Shown here: one piece after another, positions 53,172 to 62,400 of the stretch
Layout of the letters: every line of letters starts with the position of its first letter
Numbering within the stretch: position 1 is the stretch's first letter
Source: Crateriforma spongiae
GTDB lineage: Bacteria; Planctomycetota; Planctomycetia; Pirellulales; Pirellulaceae
NCBI RefSeq assembly: GCF_012290005.1
Contig: NZ_JAAXMS010000004.1
Coordinates: 124,001 to 188,000 of the forward strand
Length of the DNA: 64,000 nucleotides
Direction: 5' to 3'
The notes under the pieces: generated by a model
Databases searched by the model: none
The model's input: the letters and a program-made list of their open reading frames with translations, nothing else
Told to the model about the DNA's origin: nothing
Made by a program: the position numbers and the translations under genes

Positions 53172-54008
53172 TTATGGCTTGCGTTGATAGACGCGGACAT
53201 AGTCGATCAGGTACTGCTGGGGAAAGATGCTGTCGTCGATCTTGCCGCCCCAGGTGCCGCCTAAGGCTAGGTTGATTAGCAAGTATTGAGGCTTACGGAA
53301 CGGATTGTCCGCACCCTCGCCTGCCTTATCGATTCTGAAGGTGTGATACTGGGTGTCGTCGAAGAAAAAGTGGATGTGGTCCTCGTCCCACTCGATCGCG
53401 TAAACATGAAAATCGGCGTACGGTTCGGTTGTTGCCAATTTGCCATGGTCCGAGCGATGTTGCCCGTCGACTGAGAAATGAGCGTTGCCGTGGACATGCT
53501 GGGGTTCTTTGCCCACAAATTCCATGATGTCGATTTCCCCACAGCGAGGCCAACCGAGTTCGGAACGGTTGCTTCCCAGCATCCAAATCGCCGGCCACAC
53601 GCCGGTGCCTTGAGGAAGTTTGGCGCGGACTTCGATACGGCCGTAGGTCCAATTCGCTTTGTGTCGCGTCACCACGCTGGCCGCGGTGTACTGGGCATGC
53701 GATCGACTCTTTTGCCAACTTCTGGAATTGGGTTCATAGTCGGGGTTGGCGTACTTTTCTTTTCGCCCTTCAATGATCAAAACTCCGTCCTTCACGCGAG
53801 CGTTTTCCGGGCGCGCTTCGGTGTAGTACTGTGCTTCCTCATTGCGGATGAATCCGACTTCGTATCCCCATTTCGATTCGTCGGGTAACCCGTCCACGTC
53901 AAATTCATCGGACCAGACAAGTTTCCAAGGTTCGGCGGAGGCATCGGTGGCGGCCAAGGTCAACAGCAACAGGGCGGTCAGACATCGCATGATCGGAGGA
54001 AGCTCCAT
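53172..54008 (-). CDS. GH16-family glycoside hydrolase, secreted
   Basis: 278 aa. Signal peptide (CLTALLLLTLAATDASA), then the beta-jelly-roll: WKLVWSDEFDVDGLPDESKW, GRIEVRAKLPQGTGVWPAIW, the catalytic site CGEIDIMEFVG (ExDxxE), HVYAIEWDEDHIHFFFDD, LLINLALGGTWGG and YLIDYVRVYQ. Typical members cut beta-1,3-glucans, laminarin, agar or carrageenan. ATG 54008 or 53990. The stop lies right at the repeat edge, and the gene is not linked to other carbohydrate genes except the DUF4038 gene 1.5 kb on. Confidence 0.92.
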   Translation of the reverse strand: MELPPIMRCLTALLLLTLAATDASAEPWKLVWSDEFDVDGLPDESKWGYEVGFIRNEEAQYYTEARPENARVKDGVLIIEGRKEKYANPDYEPNSRSWQKSRSHAQYTAASVVTRHKANWTYGRIEVRAKLPQGTGVWPAIWMLGSNRSELGWPRCGEIDIMEFVGKEPQHVHGNAHFSVDGQHRSDHGKLATTEPYADFHVYAIEWDEDHIHFFFDDTQYHTFRIDKAGEGADNPFRKPQYLLINLALGGTWGGKIDDSIFPQQYLIDYVRVYQRKP

Positions 54009-54301
54009 GGGGATGTGTGGATTCATTGATCGGGAACCATGATCAAGTTAAGCGATGGCCGACGATCGCGTCCACGCGGTGGGTGCGACAACTGTGCTGT
54101 CGTTCAGCACTTTCGCGAAGTGGTCAGCATCCAATGCGAAGCCGCAAGGGATGTCTAAAGAGAATCGTTGACGACTAGCCGATCGGCGCAGGGCAACAAT
54201 CATCGGTTTCGGCCAAGCGATGTCGCGTCTGTGCTTGCGTTATACTTGCCGGCGATTGAACGAGATTGACCCTTTCAAGACGACTTCTTTTGGTGCACCA
54301 C

Positions 54302-55306
54302 ATGCGGATCCTTCGGCGTCTTTGGATGGTTTTGTTTTTGGTCGCGTCCGCCTTGTTGCTCAGGGTGACGCTGCAGGCGGCTGAACCCGTTTCCGTCATT
54401 TTCGATACCGACATGGCCGGCGACTGTGACGATGCGGGCGCGCTGGCGGTCCTGAATGCCTTGGCCGATCGAGGCGAAGCGGAAATCTTGGCCGTGGTGA
54501 CCAACCGGAAAGATCCGGCGGGATTTTCCGGTGCCGCCTGCGATGTCATCAACACTTTCTATGGCCGCCCCGACGTTCCAATCGGGACCGACAAAGACGG
54601 TGCCAGAGCGAAGTGGAAGGGGGGAAGTTCTTACACGCCTGTCTTGGCGAAAGAGTTCCCACACGATAGCCCCGTCGACGCGGAACTTTCCGACGCGATC
54701 GACGTTTACCGAAAAACGCTTGCATCGGCAGACGACCAGTCGGTGGTCATTTGCAGTGTTGGTGCCCTAAGCAATTTGCAAGACCTTTTGGAATCGTCAG
54801 CGGACAACCACAGCCCGCTCTCCGGGGCCGAGTTGATCAGCAAAAAGGTTCGGCAAACGGTCATCATGGGTGGTGCGTTTCCCCGGTCGGCCAAGCCGGA
54901 AACCAATGTTCGACTGGATCCGCCCGCCTCGGTGGCCGTCGTCAACGATTGGCCGGGGCCGATTCTATGGCAGGGTTTCGAAGTGGGCGCGGCTTTGCAT
55001 TGCGGTGCAGGTTTGAAACGGGCCCTATCCAACAATCCGGTCCGACGAGCATTCGAAGTGCGTCCGTACTTGGGCAACTTCGCCATCGATCACGGAAAGC
55101 CCGCGCATGACCAAGCCGCCGTGTTGATCGCGGTGCGTGGTCCTGAACCATCGCTATGGAAAGTCAGCGGCAAGGGAAGAGTCGTGGTTGATTCCGATGG
55201 GCACAGTGAATGGCACGCGGATGCCAGTCATCAGCATCAATATGTGTCGATCAAAGGACGTTCGGATCGTCTGATTCAAATGATCGAAGAATTGATGCTT
55301 AAATGA
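54302..55306 (+). CDS. Inosine/uridine-preferring nucleoside hydrolase family, exported
   Basis: 334 aa. Signal peptide (VLFLVASALLLRVTLQA), then VIFDTDMAGDCDDAGALAVL, the DxDxxxDDxxA calcium site of the family. Further blocks are ILAVVTNRKDPAGFSGAACD, VVICSVGALSNLQDLLES, RQTVIMGGAF and HDQAAVLIAVRG (the C-terminal Asp ligand). It cleaves N-glycosidic bonds of nucleosides; this branch is often extracellular in planctomycetes. ATG 54302 starts the signal. Confidence 0.87.
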   Translation: MRILRRLWMVLFLVASALLLRVTLQAAEPVSVIFDTDMAGDCDDAGALAVLNALADRGEAEILAVVTNRKDPAGFSGAACDVINTFYGRPDVPIGTDKDGARAKWKGGSSYTPVLAKEFPHDSPVDAELSDAIDVYRKTLASADDQSVVICSVGALSNLQDLLESSADNHSPLSGAELISKKVRQTVIMGGAFPRSAKPETNVRLDPPASVAVVNDWPGPILWQGFEVGAALHCGAGLKRALSNNPVRRAFEVRPYLGNFAIDHGKPAHDQAAVLIAVRGPEPSLWKVSGKGRVVVDSDGHSEWHADASHQHQYVSIKGRSDRLIQMIEELMLK

Positions 55307-55523
55307 TCCAAAGCCGGTCGGTGGCAAAGCGAAAGATGATCTCTGTGAAGCGATAAGATGGGTGACAAAGACGTTCCCAGGCGATTCGCACATGGGCTAT
55401 TTAGCTGGGCTTTCGAACGGCGAATATTTCCTGTCCATAACTTTTGGATTGGCGTAACGTGAAGATTTTCGCGGCTTGGAATTTGCCGCTTTATACATTG
55501 ATTGAAGGTAAGGGCCTTTTGTG

Positions 55524-57179
55524 ATGAATAAGGTTTTGCGATTCGGACTGACGTTGACGTCGGTAAGTCTGGTGTGTGTCTGTGCGTCCGTTGTGGCCGA
55601 CGCCCAGTCGGTCATCAGTGCAGCAAGAGATGCACCGCAGTGGATGGAATGTGAGATCGAATTTCGTGGTCAGCGTCACTATGACAATGCGTATGTCGAC
55701 AGCACCGCATGGGTGGACTTTGTTCATGACGACGGGACGAAGATTCGTCGGCCGATTTTCTGGGACGGCGGTCAAACGTTTCGTGTGCGATTCGCTTCCA
55801 CCAAGCCGTCGGGAACTTGGAAATGGACGTCCAGCAGCGATCCAGTCGACGATGGTCTGCACGGTCTTTCCGGTGAACTGACTGCGTGTCCGACCGGAGA
55901 AGCCGAGACGATTTTCCAGCGGCATGGTTTCTGGTCGATTCCGCCGGGGGAACGGAATTTGGTGCACTCCGATGGCAAGTCGTGCTTTTTGTGTGCGGAT
56001 ACCGCCTGGGCACTACCTTGGCGCGCCACCGTTGACCAAGCCGTTCGTTATGCCGACGACCGTGCAGAGAAAGGGTTCAACGCCGCGTTGCTGATGACCG
56101 TGATGCCGGATTCCAACACGACGGGACCTCGATCTCGCACCGAAGACGAAGGTTTCGCCGTGGGTTTCGAAGACTTGCCCAAGGGGCGGTTGCGTGAGTT
56201 GAACGCAGAGTATTTTCAGTACTTCGATTCTCTGGTGGATGCTCTGGTCCAACGTGGCGTCGCGCCCGTCTATCAGCCGGTGTTTCATGGCTATGGATGG
56301 AAAGGCGGCGGGACCGCGGGTAACAAAGTCAGCGCGGATGATTATGCGCGGTACTGTCGTTACTTGGTGGCACGCTACGGTGCTCGGCCAGCGATCTGGT
56401 TGATCGGTGGAGATGGGCCGGCGGTCAATCCGACCGTCGTCGAACAATTGGACCAGTCGGGGCAAGAAATCGAACGCTGGGATGCGTACCGGCAGCCGAC
56501 GGGCATTCACTACTCGCCTCATGCTTGGAACCGAACCCACCAAGACAAGACGTGGCTGGATTTTCAGTGGTGCCAAACCGGTCACAACGGTGAACATGTG
56601 CCGGAACGTGTGGCCGACATGTGGCGAAACCAGCCCGTCAAAGCCGTCGCCAACGGCGAACCGACTTACGAGAATATCGGCGAAACCGGCAAGGGGGCCG
56701 GGTGGTGGCAGGGACACGAGGCGATCTGTAACGTCACCGCCGGGGGGACGATGGGGGTGGTGTACGGCGCCGCCAGTCTGTGGAATTGGGTGCTTCATCC
56801 CAACGAACCCGACCACGAAGTTTGGTGCACCGCGCCGGGGGCGGGCTGGGAAGAAGCATTGGAATTCGAAGGCTCGCGATATCCCGGTGTGCTGGCAAAG
56901 ATCATGAACCAGTACCCGATTCGCGGCATGCAACCGGATTGGACCTGCACGTACGGTCGGCGAGGCTTGTTGATTCCTAACAAACTGTTTGTGCTGTATC
57001 TGCCCACCGGTGGCAGAACGACAATCGTTTCGACGGAGGTGCCAAGCCCGTATCGTATTTACGACTTGAAAACCGGTCAGGTTGTCGGCCAAGGTCGCTT
57101 GCCCGATGAACGTCGCCGTTCGATCGATGCAGGTGTCACTGATCAACCACGGTTGGTCGTGTTTCACACCGAAGGATAG
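55524..57179 (+). CDS. DUF5060/DUF4038 glycosidase-like protein, secreted
   Basis: 551 aa. Signal peptide (LTLTSVSLVCVCASVVADA), an N-terminal Ig-like DUF5060 domain (about 40-120, WKWTSSSDPVDDGLHGLSGE), then a DUF4038 TIM barrel (SFLCADTAWALPWRATVDQA-like KSCFLCADTAWALPW, DRAEKGFNAALLMTV, YLVARYGARPAIWLIGGDG). A C-terminal beta domain (TYGRRGLLIPNKLFVLYLPT) closes it. The family resembles clan GH-A barrels; the substrate is unknown. ATG 55524 is used; a GTG one codon earlier is equal. Confidence 0.85.
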   Translation: MNKVLRFGLTLTSVSLVCVCASVVADAQSVISAARDAPQWMECEIEFRGQRHYDNAYVDSTAWVDFVHDDGTKIRRPIFWDGGQTFRVRFASTKPSGTWKWTSSSDPVDDGLHGLSGELTACPTGEAETIFQRHGFWSIPPGERNLVHSDGKSCFLCADTAWALPWRATVDQAVRYADDRAEKGFNAALLMTVMPDSNTTGPRSRTEDEGFAVGFEDLPKGRLRELNAEYFQYFDSLVDALVQRGVAPVYQPVFHGYGWKGGGTAGNKVSADDYARYCRYLVARYGARPAIWLIGGDGPAVNPTVVEQLDQSGQEIERWDAYRQPTGIHYSPHAWNRTHQDKTWLDFQWCQTGHNGEHVPERVADMWRNQPVKAVANGEPTYENIGETGKGAGWWQGHEAICNVTAGGTMGVVYGAASLWNWVLHPNEPDHEVWCTAPGAGWEEALEFEGSRYPGVLAKIMNQYPIRGMQPDWTCTYGRRGLLIPNKLFVLYLPTGGRTTIVSTEVPSPYRIYDLKTGQVVGQGRLPDERRRSIDAGVTDQPRLVVFHTEG

Positions 57180-57202
57180 ATCACGCGTCAGGCCGGCCGC
57201 GG

Positions 57203-57229
57203 CCCCAGAAAAGACCCCCGTCCCCTTTG
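57203..57229. repeat. Solitary copy of the AAAAGACCCCCGTCCCCTTT cassette end
   Basis: The same string that closes each unit of the array at 52713-53171. Here it runs into the ribosome-binding site of the aldehyde dehydrogenase gene. Confidence 0.75.
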
Positions 57230-57238
57230 AGGGTTGTT

Positions 57239-58630
57239 GTGTTTCAGACTGATCGGAAATTGCGATGCCGTGTGGTCGGGGCGGCGCGGCATCAGGTGGT
57301 GCGGCGGGTCGATGCGTTGGTCGATGCTTGTCGTAGTGCACAGCGGACGGTGGACAGCGAAACGGTTGCCGCGGAGCTGATTCCGTTGTGCGACGCCTTG
57401 AAATTCATCGCCGATCGCGGTCCTCGCATCTTGGCCGATCGGCGGGTCGGGATGCGCGGTCGAGCCGTCTGGTTGTGGGGCGTCCAAAGCCGTGTCCAGC
57501 GGGTGCCGTGGGGCGATGTGCTGATCCTGGCGGCTTGGAATTATCCGTTGCTGTTACCCGGCGTGCAGCTGGCCCAAGCACTGGCCGCGGGGAACCGTGT
57601 ATGGGTCAAGCCCGCGCCGGGCTGTGAGTCCGCGACACAGATCTTGGCGGAATGTTTTTTTGACGCCGGTGTTCCCACGGATTGCTTGGCGGTACTGGAT
57701 TCCACCGTCGACGCGGCGACGCGGCGAATCGACCAAGGCGTTGACCTGGTGGTGTTGACCGGCGGGGTGGCGACGGGGCGGACCGTGATGCACGCTTTGG
57801 CGGAATCGGTGACGCCGTCGATCATGGAACTTAGCGGTTGTGACGCGATGGTCGTCTTGCCGGGTGCGGATCTGGACCGTGTTGCATCGGCGGTGCGTTT
57901 CGGCCTGACGTTCAACGCGGGCGCGACTTGTATCGGGCCGCGACGTTTACTGATCGGTGCAGATACATGGAAGGATCTGTCGACACGGGTTTCGCCGATG
58001 TTGTCATCCGGGAAGCCGTTGGTGGTGCATCCCAGCGCGATTGGTACCGTCGTCGAGCTGGTCGAAGAAGCGTTGGATCGCGGGGCAAAGGATTTTTTGG
58101 GTCTGTTTGATCTTCAGCGGCTTCGGAATGATCGTTCGATGCATCCTTTGATCCTGACCGACGTTCCAAGTGATTGTCGGATCAGCCACAGCGACGTGTT
58201 CGCGCCGGTGATGACGGTTGATCGGTGCGGCGACGAGGAATCTGTGGTGCGACGGGTCAATGATTGCCCCTACCGTCTGGCGGCATCGGTCTTTGGTCCC
58301 CATGATCAGGCGCGACGATTGGCCAACCGGCTGTGCGTGGGCAGTGTGGTCGTGAACGATCTGATTGCACCGACCGCGGACGCCAGGTTGCCGTTCGGCG
58401 GGCGGGGTGCCAGCGGTCACGGCGTGACTCGTGGACCGGAAGGCTTGTTGGCGATGACGACGGTTCGTGTGATCAGCCGGCGAAAGGGATCCGTGACGCC
58501 GCACTTGTCACCGCCCCAACAATCCGATGCCGACTTGCTGGCGGGTTCACTGGCGATGACGCACGGCAAAGGCTTGCGGCAAAAATGGCAAGGCTTGAAG
58601 CGAGTCGTTGATGCGGCCCGTCGTCGCTAG
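57239..58630 (+). CDS. Aldehyde dehydrogenase of the carotenoid cluster (AldH-like)
   Basis: 463 aa. ALDH superfamily: PWGDVLILAAWNYPLLLPGV (the PWNYP site), ALAAGNRVWVKPAPGCESAT, VLTGGVATGRTVMHAL, IMELSGCDAMVVLPGAD, catalytic Cys in NAGATCIGPRRLL, and LPFGGRGASGHGVTRG. GTG 57239 follows GAGGG at 5 bp, which decides the start. The next genes are a carotene desaturase/oxidase, an acyltransferase and a glycosyltransferase, so it probably oxidises a C30 carotenoid aldehyde to the acid, as in the staphyloxanthin-type pathway. Confidence 0.85.
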   Translation: MFQTDRKLRCRVVGAARHQVVRRVDALVDACRSAQRTVDSETVAAELIPLCDALKFIADRGPRILADRRVGMRGRAVWLWGVQSRVQRVPWGDVLILAAWNYPLLLPGVQLAQALAAGNRVWVKPAPGCESATQILAECFFDAGVPTDCLAVLDSTVDAATRRIDQGVDLVVLTGGVATGRTVMHALAESVTPSIMELSGCDAMVVLPGADLDRVASAVRFGLTFNAGATCIGPRRLLIGADTWKDLSTRVSPMLSSGKPLVVHPSAIGTVVELVEEALDRGAKDFLGLFDLQRLRNDRSMHPLILTDVPSDCRISHSDVFAPVMTVDRCGDEESVVRRVNDCPYRLAASVFGPHDQARRLANRLCVGSVVVNDLIAPTADARLPFGGRGASGHGVTRGPEGLLAMTTVRVISRRKGSVTPHLSPPQQSDADLLAGSLAMTHGKGLRQKWQGLKRVVDAARRR

Positions 58631-58754
58631 GCCCTTGCAAAGCCGGTCGACGATGCCTGTTGCACCGCTTTGCCGGTAAACTGATGGGGCATTTGCGATT
58701 CCAGCCGTCGCGCCCCCACGACCATTCACTCACGCTTTCGATTCAGGAAGAACC

Positions 58755-60335
58755 ATGATTGCATCGGAATCCCCATCGCGTCGTATCGTCGTGATCGGCG
58801 GCGGTTTGGCCGGGTTGTCATCGGCCTGCGTGCTTGCCGCTCGCGGTCACAGCGTCGTTTTGCTGGAAAAAAACGAATGGGTGGGCGGCAAAGCGGCGGT
58901 GCATCGCGCCGAAGGCTACCGTTTCGACATGGGGCCGACGATCGTGACGTTGCCCAGTGTGCTGAAGAAGGTCTTTTCCGAAGCCGATCGGGCGATGGAA
59001 GATTACCTGGACATGATCCCGTTGGATCCGCAGTGGCGATGCTTCTTTGACGCCGATGAATCCGGCGGGCACCCTGCGTCGGTCTTGGACTTGGTCCCCA
59101 ATATCGACGAAATGAAGAATCACTTGCGTGATTTCACCGGCGGTGATCAAAACGGCAATGGATACGAAAAGTTCATTCAACTGAGCCAGCAACTGCACGG
59201 CGTTTCGGACCGCTTTTTCTTCTGGCGCAGCGTCGGCGGTTTGCGTGACACGATGGAAGTCGGCGGTGCCTTCAACGCCGCGGTTCTGAAAGACGTGATG
59301 TCGTTGCGGATGGGCAAGAGTGTGGCGTCGGTCGTGCGTTCACATGTGCCCGATCATCGTGTCGCCCAGATGATGGACCACTTCACCCAGTACGTTGGTT
59401 CGTCGCCCTATCAGTCGCCCGCGGTGTTGTGTGGGATCGCCCACATGCAAACCGAAGAAGGCATTTGGTACCCGATGGGTGGCACTCGAGCGGTTCCCGA
59501 GGCTTTGGAAAAGCTGGCCGGGGAACTGGGGGTGGAAATTCACACCGAAACCGACGTCATGCGGATCGAGCAAGACGGCAATCGTGTGACGGGGGTGATG
59601 ACCGTCGACGGCCAGACGTTCCCATGCGATGCGGTGGTCAGTAATTGCGATGCGGTGCGGACGTACCGCGAATTGCTGAAAGATACGCCGGTTTCCAAGT
59701 CGTTCGAAAAGAGCAACAAGTACGAAGCGGCCTGCAGTGGCGTCGTCCTGTACCTGGGACTTGATCGCCGGTTTGACCAGTTCTTGCACCACAACTTTGT
59801 GTTCTCGCGAGACGCGGAAGAGGAATTCGATTACATCTATCGTCGTGGTGAACCGGCACCGGACCCGACCGCCTATGTTTGCGCACCCGCCGTCAGCGAA
59901 CCGGCCGTTGCACCGGAGGGTGGCGAGGCGCTATACATTCTGGTCCACACGCCGTACCTTCGTCCCGGACACGATTGGAAAAAGATGCTGCCGGAGTATC
60001 GTGAAGTGATCCTGGACAAACTGGAAAAGACCGCCGGGGCAACGGGCATTCGTGATGCGATTCGTTACGAAGCGTCGTTGACCCCCGAGGGGATTCATCA
60101 TCGTTATCGCGTGTTGAACGGCGCGATCTATGGTTTGGCAAGCCACGGGAAATACCTGGGGGCATTCAAGCCGGGCAATCGCCGTCGTGATTTGAAAGGC
60201 TTGTACCTGGCCGGTGGTGCGGCGCATCCCGGGCCGGGGATGCCGATGGTGTTGATGAGCGGCTGGATCGCTGCGGATTCATTGGACCAGGACGCTCGCG
60301 CGGGATCACTGCAAACGACCGGCGTCGGCGTCTGA
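58755..60335 (+). CDS. CrtN/CrtP-like carotenoid desaturase or oxidase
   Basis: 526 aa FAD enzyme of the phytoene-desaturase family. The N-terminal dinucleotide fold is VVIGGGLAGLSSACVLAARG and LLEKNEWVGGKAAVHRAEGY; MGPTIVTLPSVLKKVF follows. The C-terminal signature is GLYLAGGAAHPGPGMPMVLM. Membership among CrtI/CrtN/CrtP cannot be settled by eye; because the neighbours resemble the finishing steps of C30 xanthophyll synthesis, the CrtP oxidase role (methyl to aldehyde) is favoured. ATG 58755 has AGGAAG upstream. Confidence 0.86.
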   Translation: MIASESPSRRIVVIGGGLAGLSSACVLAARGHSVVLLEKNEWVGGKAAVHRAEGYRFDMGPTIVTLPSVLKKVFSEADRAMEDYLDMIPLDPQWRCFFDADESGGHPASVLDLVPNIDEMKNHLRDFTGGDQNGNGYEKFIQLSQQLHGVSDRFFFWRSVGGLRDTMEVGGAFNAAVLKDVMSLRMGKSVASVVRSHVPDHRVAQMMDHFTQYVGSSPYQSPAVLCGIAHMQTEEGIWYPMGGTRAVPEALEKLAGELGVEIHTETDVMRIEQDGNRVTGVMTVDGQTFPCDAVVSNCDAVRTYRELLKDTPVSKSFEKSNKYEAACSGVVLYLGLDRRFDQFLHHNFVFSRDAEEEFDYIYRRGEPAPDPTAYVCAPAVSEPAVAPEGGEALYILVHTPYLRPGHDWKKMLPEYREVILDKLEKTAGATGIRDAIRYEASLTPEGIHHRYRVLNGAIYGLASHGKYLGAFKPGNRRRDLKGLYLAGGAAHPGPGMPMVLMSGWIAADSLDQDARAGSLQTTGVGV

Positions 60336-60370
60336 CTTTGAAACGTTCGAACGACGGCGAACAGCCCACG

Positions 60371-61201
60371 ATGACGAAATCGCGATCGGACCAGGACGAC
60401 CATTTGCCGCCGATACCGGCTTGGTTCCAGGACGGATTTCATCGTTTTTTGAAGCCCTATTTGCGTCGTCACTTCCATGCGATAGCGATCGAATCGGACG
60501 CACGAAGTTCGCTGAATGTTCCCTCGGACGTTCCGCTGATCGTTTACGCAAACCATCCGTCGTGGTGGGATCCGTTGATCGCCCATTTTGTCAATCGCGT
60601 CAGTTTTCCCGGGCGACAGTTTTGGGCGCCGATTGATGCCGATGCGTTGCGTCAGTACGAAGTGTTCAAAAAGCTGGGGTTTTTTGGCGTCCAGCTGAAC
60701 AGCAAATCGGGCGCGGCGGATTTCTTGAAAACCAGCCAACTGGCACTGCATCATCATGACGACCAGGGCAATTGTGATGGAGCTTTGTGGGTGACGCCGG
60801 AGGGGCGATTCTGCGACCCGCGTGATCACACCGCCGCGTTGATGCCGGGGTTGTCGCATCTGTGTCAGCGACTTTCATCTGGGTACGTCTTGCCGCTGGT
60901 GATGGAATACGCGTTTTGGGATGAACGATTACCGATGTGCTTGCTGACCGCCGGGCAAGTGATGGATGTGTCACAGCATCCGGACTGGGACAAGACGCTG
61001 TGGAACCAGCGACTGACAGAATCGATGCGATCGGCGCAGGATCGATTGGCCGGGTTGGTGGTGGATCGTGACAGTGGGCCCTTCACGAATTTGCTGGCCG
61101 GCAAGAAGGGCACCGGCGGACTGTATGATTGGCTGCGGCGATCCAAGAGCATGCTGACAGGGAAACGCTTCAAAGCCACGCACGGGGACCAGTTTTCATG
61201 A
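60371..61201 (+). CDS. PlsC-like acyltransferase of the carotenoid cluster
   Basis: 276 aa. Acyltransferase blocks: VYANHPSWWDPLIAHFV (HxxxxD), FWAPIDADALRQYEVFKKLG, VTPEGRFCDPRD (EGR-type) and LPLVMEYAFWDERLP. ATG 60371 is chosen; a TTG 33 bp upstream is possible. The stop overlaps the next ATG (ATGA, 61198-61201), so it is coupled with the glycosyltransferase. By position it could acylate the sugar of a glycosylated carotenoid, the CrtO step, but a phospholipid role cannot be excluded. Confidence 0.8.
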   Translation: MTKSRSDQDDHLPPIPAWFQDGFHRFLKPYLRRHFHAIAIESDARSSLNVPSDVPLIVYANHPSWWDPLIAHFVNRVSFPGRQFWAPIDADALRQYEVFKKLGFFGVQLNSKSGAADFLKTSQLALHHHDDQGNCDGALWVTPEGRFCDPRDHTAALMPGLSHLCQRLSSGYVLPLVMEYAFWDERLPMCLLTAGQVMDVSQHPDWDKTLWNQRLTESMRSAQDRLAGLVVDRDSGPFTNLLAGKKGTGGLYDWLRRSKSMLTGKRFKATHGDQFS

Positions 61202-62400
61202 TCTGGTTGCTCGTTGCGATCATCCTGGTGCCACTGGTGGCGTTGCCCGCGGCGATGTTTGCGGTCAACGTGCGATTGTTCATGCTGGGGCAATCCGATG
61301 TTTCTGGTGTGGATGGCTCCAAACAAGATACGGCTATCTCAGTCTTGGTTCCCGCGCGTGATGAGGCTGCGGGAATCGAAGCCTGCGTTCGTGCGGCCCT
61401 GGCCAGTCGGAACGTCGATGTGGAAGTGGTCGTGATGGACGACGGTTCGACTGACGGTACCGATGAAATTGTCCGGCGTTTGGCAACCCAAGACGACCGT
61501 GTCGTGTATTGTCAGGGAAAGACGTTGCCCGACGGCTGGAACGGCAAGCAGTTCGCTTGTTGGCAATTGTCCCAAGTAGCCCGCTATGACCGGATGGCTT
61601 TCATCGATGCCGATATACGGTTACAGGCGGATGCACTGGAGATCCTGAGCCGCCGAATGGATCGCACCGGTGTGGCGTTATTGTCGATGTTCCCGCATCA
61701 GGAAACCGGAACTTTCTGGGAAAAACTGTTGATCCCGATGATGCACTTTGTGCTGCTGGGATACTTGCCGATGGCTCGGATGCGGGCCAGTGATTCGCCG
61801 GGTTTTGCCGCCGGATGTGGTCAGTTCTTTCTGACCGATCGTGATGCCTACCAAACGGCGGGCACGCACGAAGCGATTCGTGGATCGCGTCACGATGGTG
61901 TGAAGTTGCCGCGGGCGTATCGCACCGCCGGATTGATGACCGACGTGGTCGACGGGACTCATTTGGCCCAGTGCCGCATGTACAACAATGCCGCGGAAGT
62001 GTTCCGGGGTGTTCTGAAGAACGCGACCGAGGGGATCGCAAGTTCGCGTCTGATCGTGCCGTTCAGCATCCTGTTGATCGGTGCTTCGGTGGCACCGACC
62101 GTTTTGATGGTCGCCTATGTCTGGGCTTGGGCCTGGGGCGGGGCTTCGGGCAACACGGCCCCAGTTTTGCCTGCGGTCGACATGGCGATCGGTGTCATGA
62201 TCGTCGGGCTGTTCGTGATGTCGATTTACCCTCGAGCGATGGCCGCGATCGTGTTTCGTCAATCCTGGACGGGAGCGATCTTGCACCCGATCGCGGTGGC
62301 GGTCTTCATCCTGTTGCAATGGATCGCTTGGCTGCAATCGTTGCTGGGGATTCAAGTCGCTTGGCGTGGACGCGTCGAAAAACCGGGGACGTCGACCTAG
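61198..62400 (+). CDS. Family 2 glycosyltransferase of the carotenoid cluster (CrtQ-like)
   Basis: 400 aa. An N-terminal membrane helix (LLVAIILVPLVALPAAMFAV), the GT2 core (ISVLVPARDEAAGIEACVRA, VVVMDDGSTDGTDEIV, RMAFIDADIRLQADALEIL), RYTWNGK-like DGWNGKQFACWQ and several C-terminal helices. This build matches the membrane GT2 enzymes that glucosylate diaponeurosporenoic acid in staphyloxanthin synthesis. Its TAG stop shares CTAG with the convergent propeller gene. Confidence 0.82.
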   Translation: MIWLLVAIILVPLVALPAAMFAVNVRLFMLGQSDVSGVDGSKQDTAISVLVPARDEAAGIEACVRAALASRNVDVEVVVMDDGSTDGTDEIVRRLATQDDRVVYCQGKTLPDGWNGKQFACWQLSQVARYDRMAFIDADIRLQADALEILSRRMDRTGVALLSMFPHQETGTFWEKLLIPMMHFVLLGYLPMARMRASDSPGFAAGCGQFFLTDRDAYQTAGTHEAIRGSRHDGVKLPRAYRTAGLMTDVVDGTHLAQCRMYNNAAEVFRGVLKNATEGIASSRLIVPFSILLIGASVAPTVLMVAYVWAWAWGGASGNTAPVLPAVDMAIGVMIVGLFVMSIYPRAMAAIVFRQSWTGAILHPIAVAVFILLQWIAWLQSLLGIQVAWRGRVEKPGTST

